Source: Bartonella sp. AU18XJBT
Lineage (GTDB): Bacteria > Pseudomonadota > Alphaproteobacteria > Rhizobiales > Rhizobiaceae
DNA length: 64,000 nt
Reading direction: 5' to 3'
Assembly (NCBI RefSeq): GCF_028618595.1
Contig: NZ_JAQITE010000002.1
Coordinates: forward strand, 3,560 to 67,559
Shown here: piece by piece, positions 19,334 to 28,725 of the stretch
Layout: each line of letters begins with the position of its first letter
How positions within the stretch are numbered: position 1 is the first letter of the stretch
Program-made: the position numbers and the translations under genes
Notes under the pieces: generated by a model
The model's database searches: none
Told to the model about the DNA's origin: nothing
The model's input: only the letters and a program-made list of their open reading frames with translations

Positions 19334-21358
19334 ATGACAAAAGCAGCAGTGCTGGATTGGAAAGGATTTTCAGGTCTTCCTGATTTTTCTTCTATAAGTG
19401 ATGAAGATTTTAAACCTGCTTTTGAACAAGCACTTCAAGAAGCCGAAGAAGAACTAGAGGCGATTGCTATGGTGCAAGAACCACCAACGCTTGAGAATTT
19501 TTTGCAGCCTTTTGAGCTTTGTGGCAAAGCACTTGATCGTGTCTGTTCAATATTTTTCTTGCGCTCCAGTGCTCATACGAATGTACTAATTCAACAGCTA
19601 GAACAAGAGTTTGTTGTAAAACTTTCTCGTTATTCTTCAAAAATGATGATGGATGCGCGGATATTTGCGAAAATAGATGTGCTTTATAAACAGTCGCAGC
19701 TGGGCATATTTGAGAGTGAAACAACACGTGTTCTTGAATTATGGTGGAAAAAGTTCGTTTGTCATGGGGCAAAACTCGATGAAAAAGCTAAGAAACGGCT
19801 TTTGGAAATTAATGAAAGACTTGCTTTCTTAAATGCTACTTTTGGACAAAATGTCTTAAATGATGAAGCTGAATGGATTTTGTTTTTAAAACAAGCAGAC
19901 TTATCTGGTTTACCGCAAGATCTCATTGCTTCAATGAAGGAAATTGCGTGTGAAAGAAGCAATGAAGAAGCGTATGCATTAACACTAGCACGTTCGATTG
20001 TTGAACCTTTTTTAAAATTCTCTGATCGTCGTGATTTGCGTGAGGTTGCATTCCAAGCTTGGGCTAAACGTGGTGAAAATAATAACAAGAATGATAATAA
20101 AACAATTATTGTAGAGATTGTTGCGCTTCGAGATGAGCAGGCTAAATTATTGGGATATAAATCTTTCGCAGATTTGAAACTCGATAATACCATGGCTAAA
20201 AGTGTTGATTCCGTTATGGATTTGCTTATGCCTGTATGGGAGCGCGCAAGAGCGAAGGCTTCTACTGAGCAAATTGAATTACAAAATTTTGCCAACAAGC
20301 AGGGCAGCAATGAATCTTTAGCTGCTTGGGATTGGCGTTATTATGCTGAAAAACTTCGCACTGAAAAACTTTCTTTCGATAGTGCTGAGATTAAATATTA
20401 TTTTCAGCTTGATCGTATGATTAAAGCAGCTTTTGGGGTAGCAGAAAAACTCTTTGGCATTACATTTGAAGAAAAAAACACTGTTGCACTTTGGCATTCT
20501 GATGCACGTTTGTGGGAAGTAAAGCAATCTGATGGAAGTTTACTTGGGCTTTTCATTGGTGATTATTTTGCACGCTCTTCAAAACGGTCCGGTGCGTGGA
20601 TGAGTAGTTTGCAATCACAACATAAATTGGATGGCGGACAAAAGCCTATTATCTACAATGTTTGTAATTTTGCTAAACCACCCAAAGGGGAAGTTGCTTT
20701 TTTATCACTTGATGATACGCGTACGCTTTTCCACGAATTTGGGCATGCATTGCATGGTTTGCTTTCTGATGTCACATGGCCATCTGTATCGGGAACATCG
20801 GTTTCGCGTGATTTTGTTGAGCTGCCTTCTCAACTTTATGAACATTGGTTAACTGTACCAGAGATTTTACAGACTTATGCTACGCATGCAAAAACAGGAC
20901 ATCCTATGCCGAAAGCATTAATGGATAAGGTTTTGTCAGCACAGACATTTAATGCTGGTTTTGCTGCAGTTGAATTTACGTCATCAGCTCTCGTGGATAT
21001 GGCTTTTCATCAAGGCGTAACAGTCACTGATCCAACAGTGTTTGAACGCCAAGAATTAGAAAAGCTGCAAATGCCTGACACAATTATTATGCGTCATCGT
21101 CCCCCACATTTTATGCATGTGTTTGCAGGGGATGGTTACGCCGCTGGTTATTATTCTTATATGTGGTCGGAAGTCCTTGATGCTGATGCTTTTCAAGCTT
21201 TTGAAGAAACAGGAGATGTTTTTAATTCAGAGCTTGCTGATAAGTTGAAACGTTTTATTTACTCCGCTGGAGGAAGTCGTGATCCAGAGGAGCTTTATAA
21301 AGCTTTTCGAGGACGGATGCCTTTACCAGAGGCAATGATTAACAAACGTGGACTATAA
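19334..21358 (+). CDS. M3 family metallopeptidase (Dcp/oligopeptidase A type)
   Basis: 674 residues, thimet-oligopeptidase family. The zinc site HEFGHALHGLLSDV (about residue 470) carries the HExxH-like helix, with the downstream glutamate and FSGTSVSRDF-like GTSVSRDFVELPSQ. Such enzymes trim short peptides in the cytoplasm; choice between dipeptidyl carboxypeptidase and oligopeptidase A cannot be made by eye. GGAGA precedes the ATG. Two hairpins follow the stop. Confidence 0.9.
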   Translation: MTKAAVLDWKGFSGLPDFSSISDEDFKPAFEQALQEAEEELEAIAMVQEPPTLENFLQPFELCGKALDRVCSIFFLRSSAHTNVLIQQLEQEFVVKLSRYSSKMMMDARIFAKIDVLYKQSQLGIFESETTRVLELWWKKFVCHGAKLDEKAKKRLLEINERLAFLNATFGQNVLNDEAEWILFLKQADLSGLPQDLIASMKEIACERSNEEAYALTLARSIVEPFLKFSDRRDLREVAFQAWAKRGENNNKNDNKTIIVEIVALRDEQAKLLGYKSFADLKLDNTMAKSVDSVMDLLMPVWERARAKASTEQIELQNFANKQGSNESLAAWDWRYYAEKLRTEKLSFDSAEIKYYFQLDRMIKAAFGVAEKLFGITFEEKNTVALWHSDARLWEVKQSDGSLLGLFIGDYFARSSKRSGAWMSSLQSQHKLDGGQKPIIYNVCNFAKPPKGEVAFLSLDDTRTLFHEFGHALHGLLSDVTWPSVSGTSVSRDFVELPSQLYEHWLTVPEILQTYATHAKTGHPMPKALMDKVLSAQTFNAGFAAVEFTSSALVDMAFHQGVTVTDPTVFERQELEKLQMPDTIIMRHRPPHFMHVFAGDGYAAGYYSYMWSEVLDADAFQAFEETGDVFNSELADKLKRFIYSAGGSRDPEELYKAFRGRMPLPEAMINKRGL

Positions 21359-21370
21359 GTATAAGATGTA

Positions 21371-21397
21371 ACGGTATGGTTAACACCATGCCGTTTT
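21371..21397 (+). terminator. Terminator after M3 peptidase gene
   Basis: Stem ACGGTATGGT / ACCATGCCGT (10 bp with one G-T pair) around a four-base loop, followed by four Ts, 12 bases past the stop. Confidence 0.75.
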
Positions 21398-21449
21398 CAT
21401 ATTATTCGAAAGATGTAGTTGCGATTTATGTAAAAGCTCTTTTCATTAG

Positions 21450-21496
21450 CTCTGTAAACAGAGTTTTTTTATCTTGTTCGCTTTTTGTTTACAGAG
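21450..21496. terminator. Overlapping hairpins between convergent genes
   Basis: CTCTGTAAAC (21450-21459) can pair with GTTTACAGAG (21487-21496) over 10 perfect base pairs, or fold locally as CTCTG-TAAA-CAGAG (21450-21463) followed by seven Ts. The local form is a plus-strand terminator; the long form could serve the minus-strand gene ending at 21515. Confidence 0.6.
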
Positions 21497-21514
21497 GAAA
21501 TTAAATTTTGTATT

Positions 21515-22594
21515 TTAATATGGGAAAGAAAAATTATCAGCTCGATCTTTTTGATAGCCATTTGGTGGAAACCATGATTTTTTTATAAAACTTGTCGTTC
21601 TTTTGCCTAAAAGGTGAGTGTTTTGTTGTGCTATATCATCGAGGCTCATCGGAGGCTGGCGCATACTATTGCTCCGCTTTTGATTCTCTGACTCTTGTGT
21701 AAGTTTTTGAATAGCTTGATCGGTTGAGTAAGGATTTTCATGGGAAAAAGCATAAAAATTTAAAATATTTTTCAATGGTTTTTCTAAATAAGAGGCAAGT
21801 TTTTTCTTTCCTTCAGAGGTGAAATGCATGCCATTATTGGTGCGTAATTTGGTTATTTTTCCATTAATATCATAGCCTGAAAAAGAAAAATTTCCTGCCT
21901 CATCACTAAAGCCGCTCCAGATATCGAGAAAATATCCTCCTGCTGTTTCTGTTTCTTGTTTGTAGAGCGCATTAAAAATTTTCATTTTTTGTGTCAAAAG
22001 GTCATTTCCAAAAGAAGGCTGACCTATCCATATCCATGATTTTCCAGAGGCATGAAGACTTTCAGCAATTTCGATAATTCTTTGTTTGTAGATGTGCAGC
22101 CATTCTGATTGATCTGTGTTAATTGCGCTATAAGATTCTGTGATTGGTTGATTATCATTTGCACCGATCATCATGATAATAACATCGGGGTTATTTTGAT
22201 CAAGGAGTGTAGAAATATTGCTTTGCCAAGAATAATAATCCGTTCGAACTAAGCCGGAAGCTGGTATTGTGTTGTTCATGATAACGATATCGCTATTATT
22301 TATAAAAAACTTCTTAAGTGCATCGGCAACAGCAGAAGCTGTAAAATCCCCTATGACAAGAATGCGCTTTGCATTCTCATTTTTTAGTTTTTGTATGTTT
22401 TTTTGTGTTACGATCTTTTTTTGCGGCTTATCTATTTTTTGTTCTATAATTTGCGGTAGTTGTTGTGTCTGTTTGTTATGTTGTGATAGCCATTTGAAGA
22501 AGTTTGTTGCTTTACTTGGGGATGGCTGTAAGATCCCCACAATAGAAAGTGAAAATAGCAATAATGTCAAGTATATCAGGCGAAAAGAAGACAA
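21515..22594 (-). CDS. SGNH-type (DUF459) exported protein
   Basis: 359 residues. Hydrophobic export segment (5-24), a charged linker, then a DUF459/SGNH-hydrolase domain: block I RILVIGDFTASAVADAL (GDF instead of GDS), block III GANDNQP and the C-terminal MHFTSEGKKKLA. In rhizobia such proteins lie near peptidoglycan or polysaccharide genes; substrate unknown. The start is a TTG with a strong GGAGA site. It follows the transglycosylase gene by 14 bases, probably one operon acting in the periplasm. Confidence 0.8.
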   Translation of the reverse strand: MSSFRLIYLTLLLFSLSIVGILQPSPSKATNFFKWLSQHNKQTQQLPQIIEQKIDKPQKKIVTQKNIQKLKNENAKRILVIGDFTASAVADALKKFFINNSDIVIMNNTIPASGLVRTDYYSWQSNISTLLDQNNPDVIIMMIGANDNQPITESYSAINTDQSEWLHIYKQRIIEIAESLHASGKSWIWIGQPSFGNDLLTQKMKIFNALYKQETETAGGYFLDIWSGFSDEAGNFSFSGYDINGKITKLRTNNGMHFTSEGKKKLASYLEKPLKNILNFYAFSHENPYSTDQAIQKLTQESENQKRSNSMRQPPMSLDDIAQQNTHLLGKRTTSFIKKSWFPPNGYQKDRADNFSFPY

Positions 22595-22608
22595 AACCTT
22601 CGTCTCCT

Positions 22609-23865
22609 TTATTGTTTGCGAAGGAGAAAAAGCACTTGAGATGATGGGTATCCATTTGCTTTTAGACCGTGACGCAATTGAAAAGCTTTAATTGCTTGGC
22701 GAGAAGATGTTCCGATTTTTCCGTCAACATTCCCTTTATAATAGCCCAGTGCACTTAAGCGAGATTGCAGTTCTTTACATTCTTGGAAAGTGAGAGGTTG
22801 AAAAGGTCTTTGCCAATCATGCACCAATCCAGGATGTCCAGCGATGCGATCAGCAAGAAGGGCAACAGCAAATGCATAACGATCTGCATTATTATAATGT
22901 TTCAGAACAAAGAAATTTTTTGTGACTAAAAATACGGGTCCTTTTGATCCGTCTGGATATTTTAATATTGCTTGTTCAGCTAATGTAGGAAGAGGATGCC
23001 CATTTGCGTGTTTTACACCTAATTTTTTCCATTGTTCAAAGGAATACCACCCTTCAGGAAGGTTTTTCCCCTGCGGCACTTTTACCTCTACTCCCCAAAT
23101 AAGATTAGGTTGCCAGCCATTTTTGTGGAGAAGGTTAGCAGCAGTAGCCAGAGCATCTGGAACAGAGTTCCAGATATCACGCCGTCCATCTTGGTCCATG
23201 TCAACTGCATAGGCAAGATAACTGCTTGGGATAAATTGTGTATGCCCCAATGCACCGGCCCAAGATCCAGTGAGTTGAGAGCGTTTAATTTCGCCACTTT
23301 GTAGAATTTTCATAGCAGCAATCAGCTGTGTATATGCATATTTTGTACGTTTTTTATCAGCATAGGCTAAAGTTGCAAGAGAGCGAATGGTGTCACGCAT
23401 TACACTTTTATTAGCTAAAACTTTCCCATAGTTGCTTTCCATTGACCAAATAGCAAGCAGAATATTGCGGTCAACACCAAAACGCTTTTCAATTTGAAGA
23501 AGCCATTTGTTCCATTTTTGAGTTTGGCGCCGTCCTTCCTCAATTGCAATATCATGGACACGATTATCGAAATAGTTCCATGAAGGAGCAACAAATTCCG
23601 GTTGGTATGCGGCGCTTTTTAGAACTTCTGGATCAATGGCATTAACACCTTTAAACGCCATATGAAACGTAGAAGGGGTAATATTGTGAGCAATAGCTAT
23701 TTTTTTAAATTCTTTAATCCAGTGTTTAAATCCGCTATCAGCATATGAAAGGGATACAAAAAACATTAAAAAAGCAGAAAAAATAACGGCAGAGCCAGGG
23801 AGAAGAGTTCTCCAATTTATGGACTTCTCTAAAAAAGAGAAAGTCTTCAATTCTGGTTTTTGCAT
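22609..23865 (-). CDS. Lytic murein transglycosylase (MltB-like) with PG-binding domain
   Basis: 418 residues. Signal or anchor segment (about 26-46), an SLT_2 domain with catalytic glutamate in IWSMESNYGKVL (about residue 147) and GALGHTQFIPSSYL, and a C-terminal peptidoglycan-binding repeat (LSALGYYKGNVDGKIG to the end). It cleaves glycan strands with 1,6-anhydro product. A TTG at 23889 is in frame but the ATG at 23865 has GGGGAT before it. Next gene is the DUF459 protein. Confidence 0.9.
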   Translation of the reverse strand: MQKPELKTFSFLEKSINWRTLLPGSAVIFSAFLMFFVSLSYADSGFKHWIKEFKKIAIAHNITPSTFHMAFKGVNAIDPEVLKSAAYQPEFVAPSWNYFDNRVHDIAIEEGRRQTQKWNKWLLQIEKRFGVDRNILLAIWSMESNYGKVLANKSVMRDTIRSLATLAYADKKRTKYAYTQLIAAMKILQSGEIKRSQLTGSWAGALGHTQFIPSSYLAYAVDMDQDGRRDIWNSVPDALATAANLLHKNGWQPNLIWGVEVKVPQGKNLPEGWYSFEQWKKLGVKHANGHPLPTLAEQAILKYPDGSKGPVFLVTKNFFVLKHYNNADRYAFAVALLADRIAGHPGLVHDWQRPFQPLTFQECKELQSRLSALGYYKGNVDGKIGTSSRQAIKAFQLRHGLKANGYPSSQVLFLLRKQ

Positions 23866-24131
23866 TTTGAAATCCCCATTAATATTCAATTTATTAGATG
23901 TGCAATAACTTTATTTTGTATTTAGTTTAATCGATAATATGATCAAGAAGGGGAGAAAACTGAAATAAATAATTCGTTTTAATCCTTTCAATAAATTCTC
24001 ATACTCTTTTTACATTTTTTATTGCCCATTATAATGATAATCAAAACAATAAGATATCTTTTTTACCATTTCGTAAAAACATATGATAAATAAAACAAAA
24101 AAGTTATATGAATTCATTGAGGAGGGTGAGT

Positions 24132-25022
24132 GTGCGTAAAATCCGGAAAGCAGTATTCCCAGTAGCAGGTCTTGGTACGCGGTTTCTTCCTGCGACCAAA
24201 ACGATTCCTAAAGAAATGCTAACAGTTGTTGATAAACCTGTTATTCAATATGTTGTGGATGAGGCGAGGGAAGCTGGTATTGAGCATTTTATTTTTGTGA
24301 CTGGACGTAACAAAGCAGTTATTGAGGATTATTTTGATGCGCAAGTTGAATTATACACGACACTTGCTGAATGTGGAAAGAAAGAAGATCTTGCACATTT
24401 ATACCGTTTACAGCCATTACCAGGATCAACTTCTTTCACTCGGCAACAGCAACCTTTGGGATTAGGGCATGCTCTTTGGTGTGCGCGTGAATTAGTTGCA
24501 GGTGAACCTTTTGCTTTGTTATTACCCGATATGCTGATTCAAGCCAAAAAGGGATGTCTTTCTGAGATGATTAGTCTTTATGAAAAGGTGGGTGGAGGAA
24601 ATATTGTAGCAGTTCAAGAATGCGATCCTAGAGAAACCCATAAATATGGTATTGTAGGGAAAGGCAAACAGATTGCAAATGGTTTTGAAATCACAAAAAT
24701 GGTAGAAAAACCAGCGCTTGGAACGGCACCATCAAATTTGTACATCAATGGGCGTTATATTTTGCAGCCAGAAATTTTTAATATTCTTTCCACTCAAGAA
24801 CGAGGAGCAGGAAATGAAATTCAACTAACGGATGCGATGATAAGGCTTTCAAACGAACAGGATTTTTGGGGTTTGCAAGTAGAAGGGCGCACTTTTGATT
24901 GCGGTTCTAAAGCTGGTTTCATTGAAGCCAACGTTGCGTTTTCTTTGGCGTGCGCTGATATGCACAGCCACGTTTCTGCTTCATTGAAAAATTTACTGGA
25001 AACCATTACTGTTGAAAAATGA
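24132..25022 (+). CDS. galU: UTP-glucose-1-phosphate uridylyltransferase
   Basis: 296 residues. Makes UDP-glucose for surface polysaccharide and lipid glycosylation. Nucleotide-binding start [17 protein letters not shown], then [24 protein letters not shown] and EIQLTDAM are all family marks. An ATG lies at 24108, but the GTG at 24132 has a perfect AGGAGG seven bases upstream that would otherwise be inside the gene. It is followed 39 bases later by kdsD. Confidence 0.94.
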   Translation: MRKIRKAVFPVAGLGTRFLPATKTIPKEMLTVVDKPVIQYVVDEAREAGIEHFIFVTGRNKAVIEDYFDAQVELYTTLAECGKKEDLAHLYRLQPLPGSTSFTRQQQPLGLGHALWCARELVAGEPFALLLPDMLIQAKKGCLSEMISLYEKVGGGNIVAVQECDPRETHKYGIVGKGKQIANGFEITKMVEKPALGTAPSNLYINGRYILQPEIFNILSTQERGAGNEIQLTDAMIRLSNEQDFWGLQVEGRTFDCGSKAGFIEANVAFSLACADMHSHVSASLKNLLETITVEK

Positions 25023-25061
25023 TATAGGTCTCTCGTTTAATTTTATTGATCGAATTTTATT

Positions 25062-26054
25062 ATGATAACACCGTCTCCTCATATGGCTTTGCAAGGTGCT
25101 GTTGCATCAGCGCTTAAAACACTGGCCAGTGAAAAGCAGGGGCTTGAAGCCCTTGAAAAAGCTCTTCTGGGAAGTCTTTCTTCTTCTTTTGAAGCAGCTG
25201 TTCAAACTATTCGAAATGCTCGTGGACATGTGGTCATTACGGGTCTTGGAAAAAGTGGTCATATAGGGACAAAAATTGCAGCAACCTTAGCCTCAACTGG
25301 AACACCTGCCTTTTTTGTTCACGCTGCAGAAGCCAATCATGGTGATCTTGGTATGATTGGATCTGGTGATGTTATTCTTGCTTTATCATGGTCTGGTGAA
25401 ACTCAAGAGTTAAGTGGTATTATGAGTTATGCGGCGCGTTTTCGTATCCCCCTTATTGCGATGACATCAAGTAAGCACTCTGTATTAGGACGACAAGCTG
25501 ATATTGTGCTATTATTACCAAAGATAGAAGAGGCTTGCCCCCATGGTTTAGCCCCTACAACTTCAACAATTATGCAATTGGCAATGGGAGATGCATTAGC
25601 GGTTTCTCTTTTAGAAATGCGTGGTTTTACCGCAACGGATTTCAAAATATATCATCCTGGTGGTTCTCTTGGTGCAAGACTTAAATACGTATGTGATATT
25701 ATGCATGAAGGTGATAATATTCCTTTGGTTATGCAGGGAACAGCTATGACTGAAGCGATGAATGTTTTGGTGGAAAAGCATTTTGGTTGTGTTGGTGTTG
25801 TGAACCAAGAAGGCGAACTAATCGGAATTGTAACCGATGGCGATCTTGCACGTAACATGCATTTTAATTTATCAAAATTTAATGTTGACGAGGTGATGAC
25901 CAAAGCTCCTAAAGTTGTAAAACCAAATACACTCGTTGGTGCAGCAACAGCTTTTATTAATGATCATCATATTGGTGCATTTTTCGTGGTTGAAGATAAA
26001 AAACCGATAGGAATTGTTCATTTTCATGATCTTTTGCGCATTGGTGCTGCTTAG
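25062..26054 (+). CDS. kdsD: D-arabinose 5-phosphate isomerase (KpsF/GutQ family)
   Basis: 330 residues: SIS sugar-isomerase domain (about 35-190; GLGKSGHIGTKIAATLAS and EANHGDLGMI) and two CBS repeats (about 210-325; VGVVNQEGELIGIVTDGDL). Converts ribulose 5-phosphate to arabinose 5-phosphate for Kdo in lipopolysaccharide. Placement after galU fits a cell-surface sugar role. Confidence 0.92.
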   Translation: MITPSPHMALQGAVASALKTLASEKQGLEALEKALLGSLSSSFEAAVQTIRNARGHVVITGLGKSGHIGTKIAATLASTGTPAFFVHAAEANHGDLGMIGSGDVILALSWSGETQELSGIMSYAARFRIPLIAMTSSKHSVLGRQADIVLLLPKIEEACPHGLAPTTSTIMQLAMGDALAVSLLEMRGFTATDFKIYHPGGSLGARLKYVCDIMHEGDNIPLVMQGTAMTEAMNVLVEKHFGCVGVVNQEGELIGIVTDGDLARNMHFNLSKFNVDEVMTKAPKVVKPNTLVGAATAFINDHHIGAFFVVEDKKPIGIVHFHDLLRIGAA

Positions 26055-26253
26055 ATTAAAGTTCTCTATCAAATAAAATGTTATTTTAGGTTTAAATAGA
26101 TTGAATGGTACAAAGTAACAATTTTATTGTGAGGGGGCTTTACTGATGTTTGGTGGAAGAAAACGATTATTTTACGCATTTCATAATGTTTAGAAAATTC
26201 TCAGAATAAAGATTATACCAGCCTCTTTGCGTATTTTAGAGAGGATTTTCTAT

Positions 26254-26278
26254 CAGGAGGAGAAAGGATCGCCTCCTG
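26254..26278 (-). terminator. Hairpin 3' of omp10-like gene
   Basis: CAGGAGG (26254-26260) pairs with CCTCCTG (26272-26278) around an 11-base loop, about 60 bases past the stop. No T-run follows on the minus strand, so its role as terminator is weakly supported. Nothing else is seen in the 26055-26335 gap. Confidence 0.3.
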
Positions 26279-26335
26279 CTTAATGTATGCGCTCCCTCTG
26301 CTCTGTTCTTAAGAGAGGCTTCCCTTGTACTTTGT

Positions 26336-26695
26336 TTAAGATTTCCGCTTAAGGAAAAACTGTGCTCCTGTATGTGAGGTGCAGAGAAGTTGTGTGGCGT
26401 CATATGACATTGTACAATTGACTCTAGAAATTGTTCCACGGAGAATAGAACGTATTTCAATTTCTATATTTTGGGCATTGAGATAATTATATGCCCCTTC
26501 TGATAGTTTTTCTTCTGTATCTGCTGCACGTGTTTCAAAAACACCATTGTGGAAAGAAGAAATAATACCATTCTCATCAACCCATTTTCCATCAATTCCA
26601 GTTGGCATATTCGAGTTATAATATTGCGAAAAGTTACAGGCGCTTAATAGCAAGGCGGTGATTGTAAGACATAAAATATGATAGGTATGTTTCAT
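26336..26695 (-). CDS. omp10: Omp10-like outer-membrane lipoprotein
   Basis: 119 residues. Lipoprotein signal with lipobox LLLSAC (Cys about residue 20). The mature part, GIDGKWVDENGIISSFHNG followed by FETRAADTEEKLSEG, IRSILRGTISRVNC and a final TQLLCTS-GAQF-LKR, follows Brucella Omp10 closely by memory, including the two cysteines. Omp10 is a surface-exposed lipoprotein tied to virulence in Brucella. Monocistronic, divergent from the regulator at 26949. Confidence 0.82.
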   Translation of the reverse strand: MKHTYHILCLTITALLLSACNFSQYYNSNMPTGIDGKWVDENGIISSFHNGVFETRAADTEEKLSEGAYNYLNAQNIEIEIRSILRGTISRVNCTMSYDATQLLCTSHTGAQFFLKRKS

Positions 26696-26948
26696 TTATT
26701 GCACTCTATTTAGATTATTTTGCTCTCTAGTTTCTATAACATTATTAAATTATCCCATGAGTCAATATGAAAAATTTGATGAAAATCAATGAAAAAGCAA
26801 AAAAATGGAAAAAAATGCCTTAATGTTGTATTTAATTGATAGCTTGATGAAGTTTGTAAGTGAAACACAAGAGGTGAAATATTTCTTATGGTTTACAACA
26901 ATTTTTATATTAAGCCGCTGAGTGGTCTCAAAGGAGATTATTAACATT

Positions 26949-28334
26949 ATGGTTGGTCCCATTCTTGTTGCGAGTGAAGATTATGGAAGACGTATAGAAC
27001 TTTCTGCTATGCTGCGAGGTTTTGGTTATCGTGTCATTGAAGCAGAAAATGGTCTCCGTACGATTGATCTTTTACACAGGCGTAAAAACATTGTGCTTGC
27101 GCTCCTTGATGTCGTTATGAGTGATTTGAGTGTGAGTGATTTGATAAAAATGATTAGAGTTGCTGGTGTTTCTGTTCCTATTGTCGTTATAGCACAACAA
27201 GAGAATCAGCCTTTACTCCAGAAAGCTTTAACAGCTGGAGCTATTGATTATTGGATCCATCCAGTAACATTATTACGCGTAAGGGTTACTTTGGATATTC
27301 TTGCTCTTATTTCTGCCTTGGAGCATGAGGTTCGAGATATTCGGCGGAAAAAAGAGAATCATTTACGGTTTTCTGATCTTTGCATAAAAAGTAGAGCTAT
27401 GCAGATAGTGTTAGAACAATCGAGACAAGCGGCAACTTCTTTACAGAATCTTTTGATAGAGGGGGAAGTTGGAACAGGACGTGAGACATTAGCTCGGATG
27501 ATTCATCATGAGGGATTATTTTCGGAGGGTGTTTTTATTCGCTTTCAATGTTCAGCCATCGTTGATCCAGAAGAAGAAAATCAGCAGTGGTTTAAAGAAT
27601 TCCTACCATTGGTTTCTTCTCTTGAAAAAGGGACACTTTGCCTTTGTGATATTGATCGACTTGAGCCTATACAGCAAAAACGACTTGCTCATTATCTTAA
27701 AGAAAGAGAAAGGGATACAAAAGGAGAATTTTTTCCTTTTCGGATCATTGCTATTTCAACATCGCGTTTAAAGGACTTGGTTAAAGAGAACTTTTTTTTG
27801 CATAGTTTGTTTGAACAATTTTCTAACTTGTCTATCAGTGTTCCTGCTTTACGAGAATTAAGGGATGATTTTCCAGAGATCACACAACGTTTGATTGATC
27901 GCATTATCACAGAAACAGGGCGATCACATGTCCATGGTTTAGCAGGGTCTGCTCTTTCCTTACTTATGCAGTATGATTGGCCTGGCAATAGAAATGAGCT
28001 TGAAAATTTTTTATTTCGTGCGATTTTACTCAGTGAAGGACCGTTATTAACTGTTCGAGATTTTCCGCAATTAATGGGAAATGCATTAATGAGTGTTCCA
28101 AATATCATTGAGGGTAATATGCAAGAAAATAATGAACAAGAATCGATACAATTTTTGAATACTGATGGGCATGTGCGTACTTTTGCAGAGATGGAACATG
28201 ATATTATCGAGAAAGCGGTTAAACATTATAAAGGACATATGAGTGAGATTGCGCGCCGCCTTCATATTGGTCGCTCTACACTTTATAGAAAAATGGAAGA
28301 ATTGCGAGCAATAAGAAATCAAGAACGAAAGTAA
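26949..28334 (+). CDS. Degenerate NtrC-type response regulator (REC-AAA+-Fis)
   Basis: 461 residues. Receiver domain (1-120) with phosphoacceptor D54 in LLDVVMSD but with the conserved lysine replaced by H in YWIHPVT. AAA+ domain (about 145-370) has Walker A GEVGTGRET (K to R) and Walker B TLCLCDID (usual LFLDEI), and the GAFTGA loop that contacts sigma-54 is absent. C-terminal Fis-type helix-turn-helix SEIARRLHIGRSTLYRKMEE is intact. It probably binds DNA without activating sigma-54. GTG at 26922 is an alternative start; the ATG follows AAGGAG at a long spacing. Confidence 0.82.
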   Translation: MVGPILVASEDYGRRIELSAMLRGFGYRVIEAENGLRTIDLLHRRKNIVLALLDVVMSDLSVSDLIKMIRVAGVSVPIVVIAQQENQPLLQKALTAGAIDYWIHPVTLLRVRVTLDILALISALEHEVRDIRRKKENHLRFSDLCIKSRAMQIVLEQSRQAATSLQNLLIEGEVGTGRETLARMIHHEGLFSEGVFIRFQCSAIVDPEEENQQWFKEFLPLVSSLEKGTLCLCDIDRLEPIQQKRLAHYLKERERDTKGEFFPFRIIAISTSRLKDLVKENFFLHSLFEQFSNLSISVPALRELRDDFPEITQRLIDRIITETGRSHVHGLAGSALSLLMQYDWPGNRNELENFLFRAILLSEGPLLTVRDFPQLMGNALMSVPNIIEGNMQENNEQESIQFLNTDGHVRTFAEMEHDIIEKAVKHYKGHMSEIARRLHIGRSTLYRKMEELRAIRNQERK

Positions 28335-28725
28335 AATTCATAACAAATCTCTCTTCATGGCAAGCATGAGATTCAAAAAAATAGAGTGGATTTTGCTAAA
28401 GTTCGTGGGAGGCTTAGAAAACAATCATTTATTATAAAATTTATCTATAGAGGATTATTTTGTAGATTTAAATCAAATATAAATTTTATGTGAATATTTT
28501 AATCGTTTGTTTCAATTTATACAATTTTAGTTAATTTTACATTTATTAAAGCAGAGAGGCATTTTTAAAAACTTTTAAATACTACCGCTAAAATTTTTGT
28601 ATCATCGATATTAAATTTATACTCTCTTAAGCAAGAAGTGGCATTTTATCTTCTACACGATTAAGATAAAGTGATGAATGTTATCGTTTGCATTGCTGAT
28701 GATGCGATAGTTTAAAATAGAAAGT
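28335..28725. other. Spacer without supported gene
   Basis: AT-rich, no open frame of note, no clear hairpin with T-run and no match to the two repeat families seen by eye. Confidence 0.5.
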
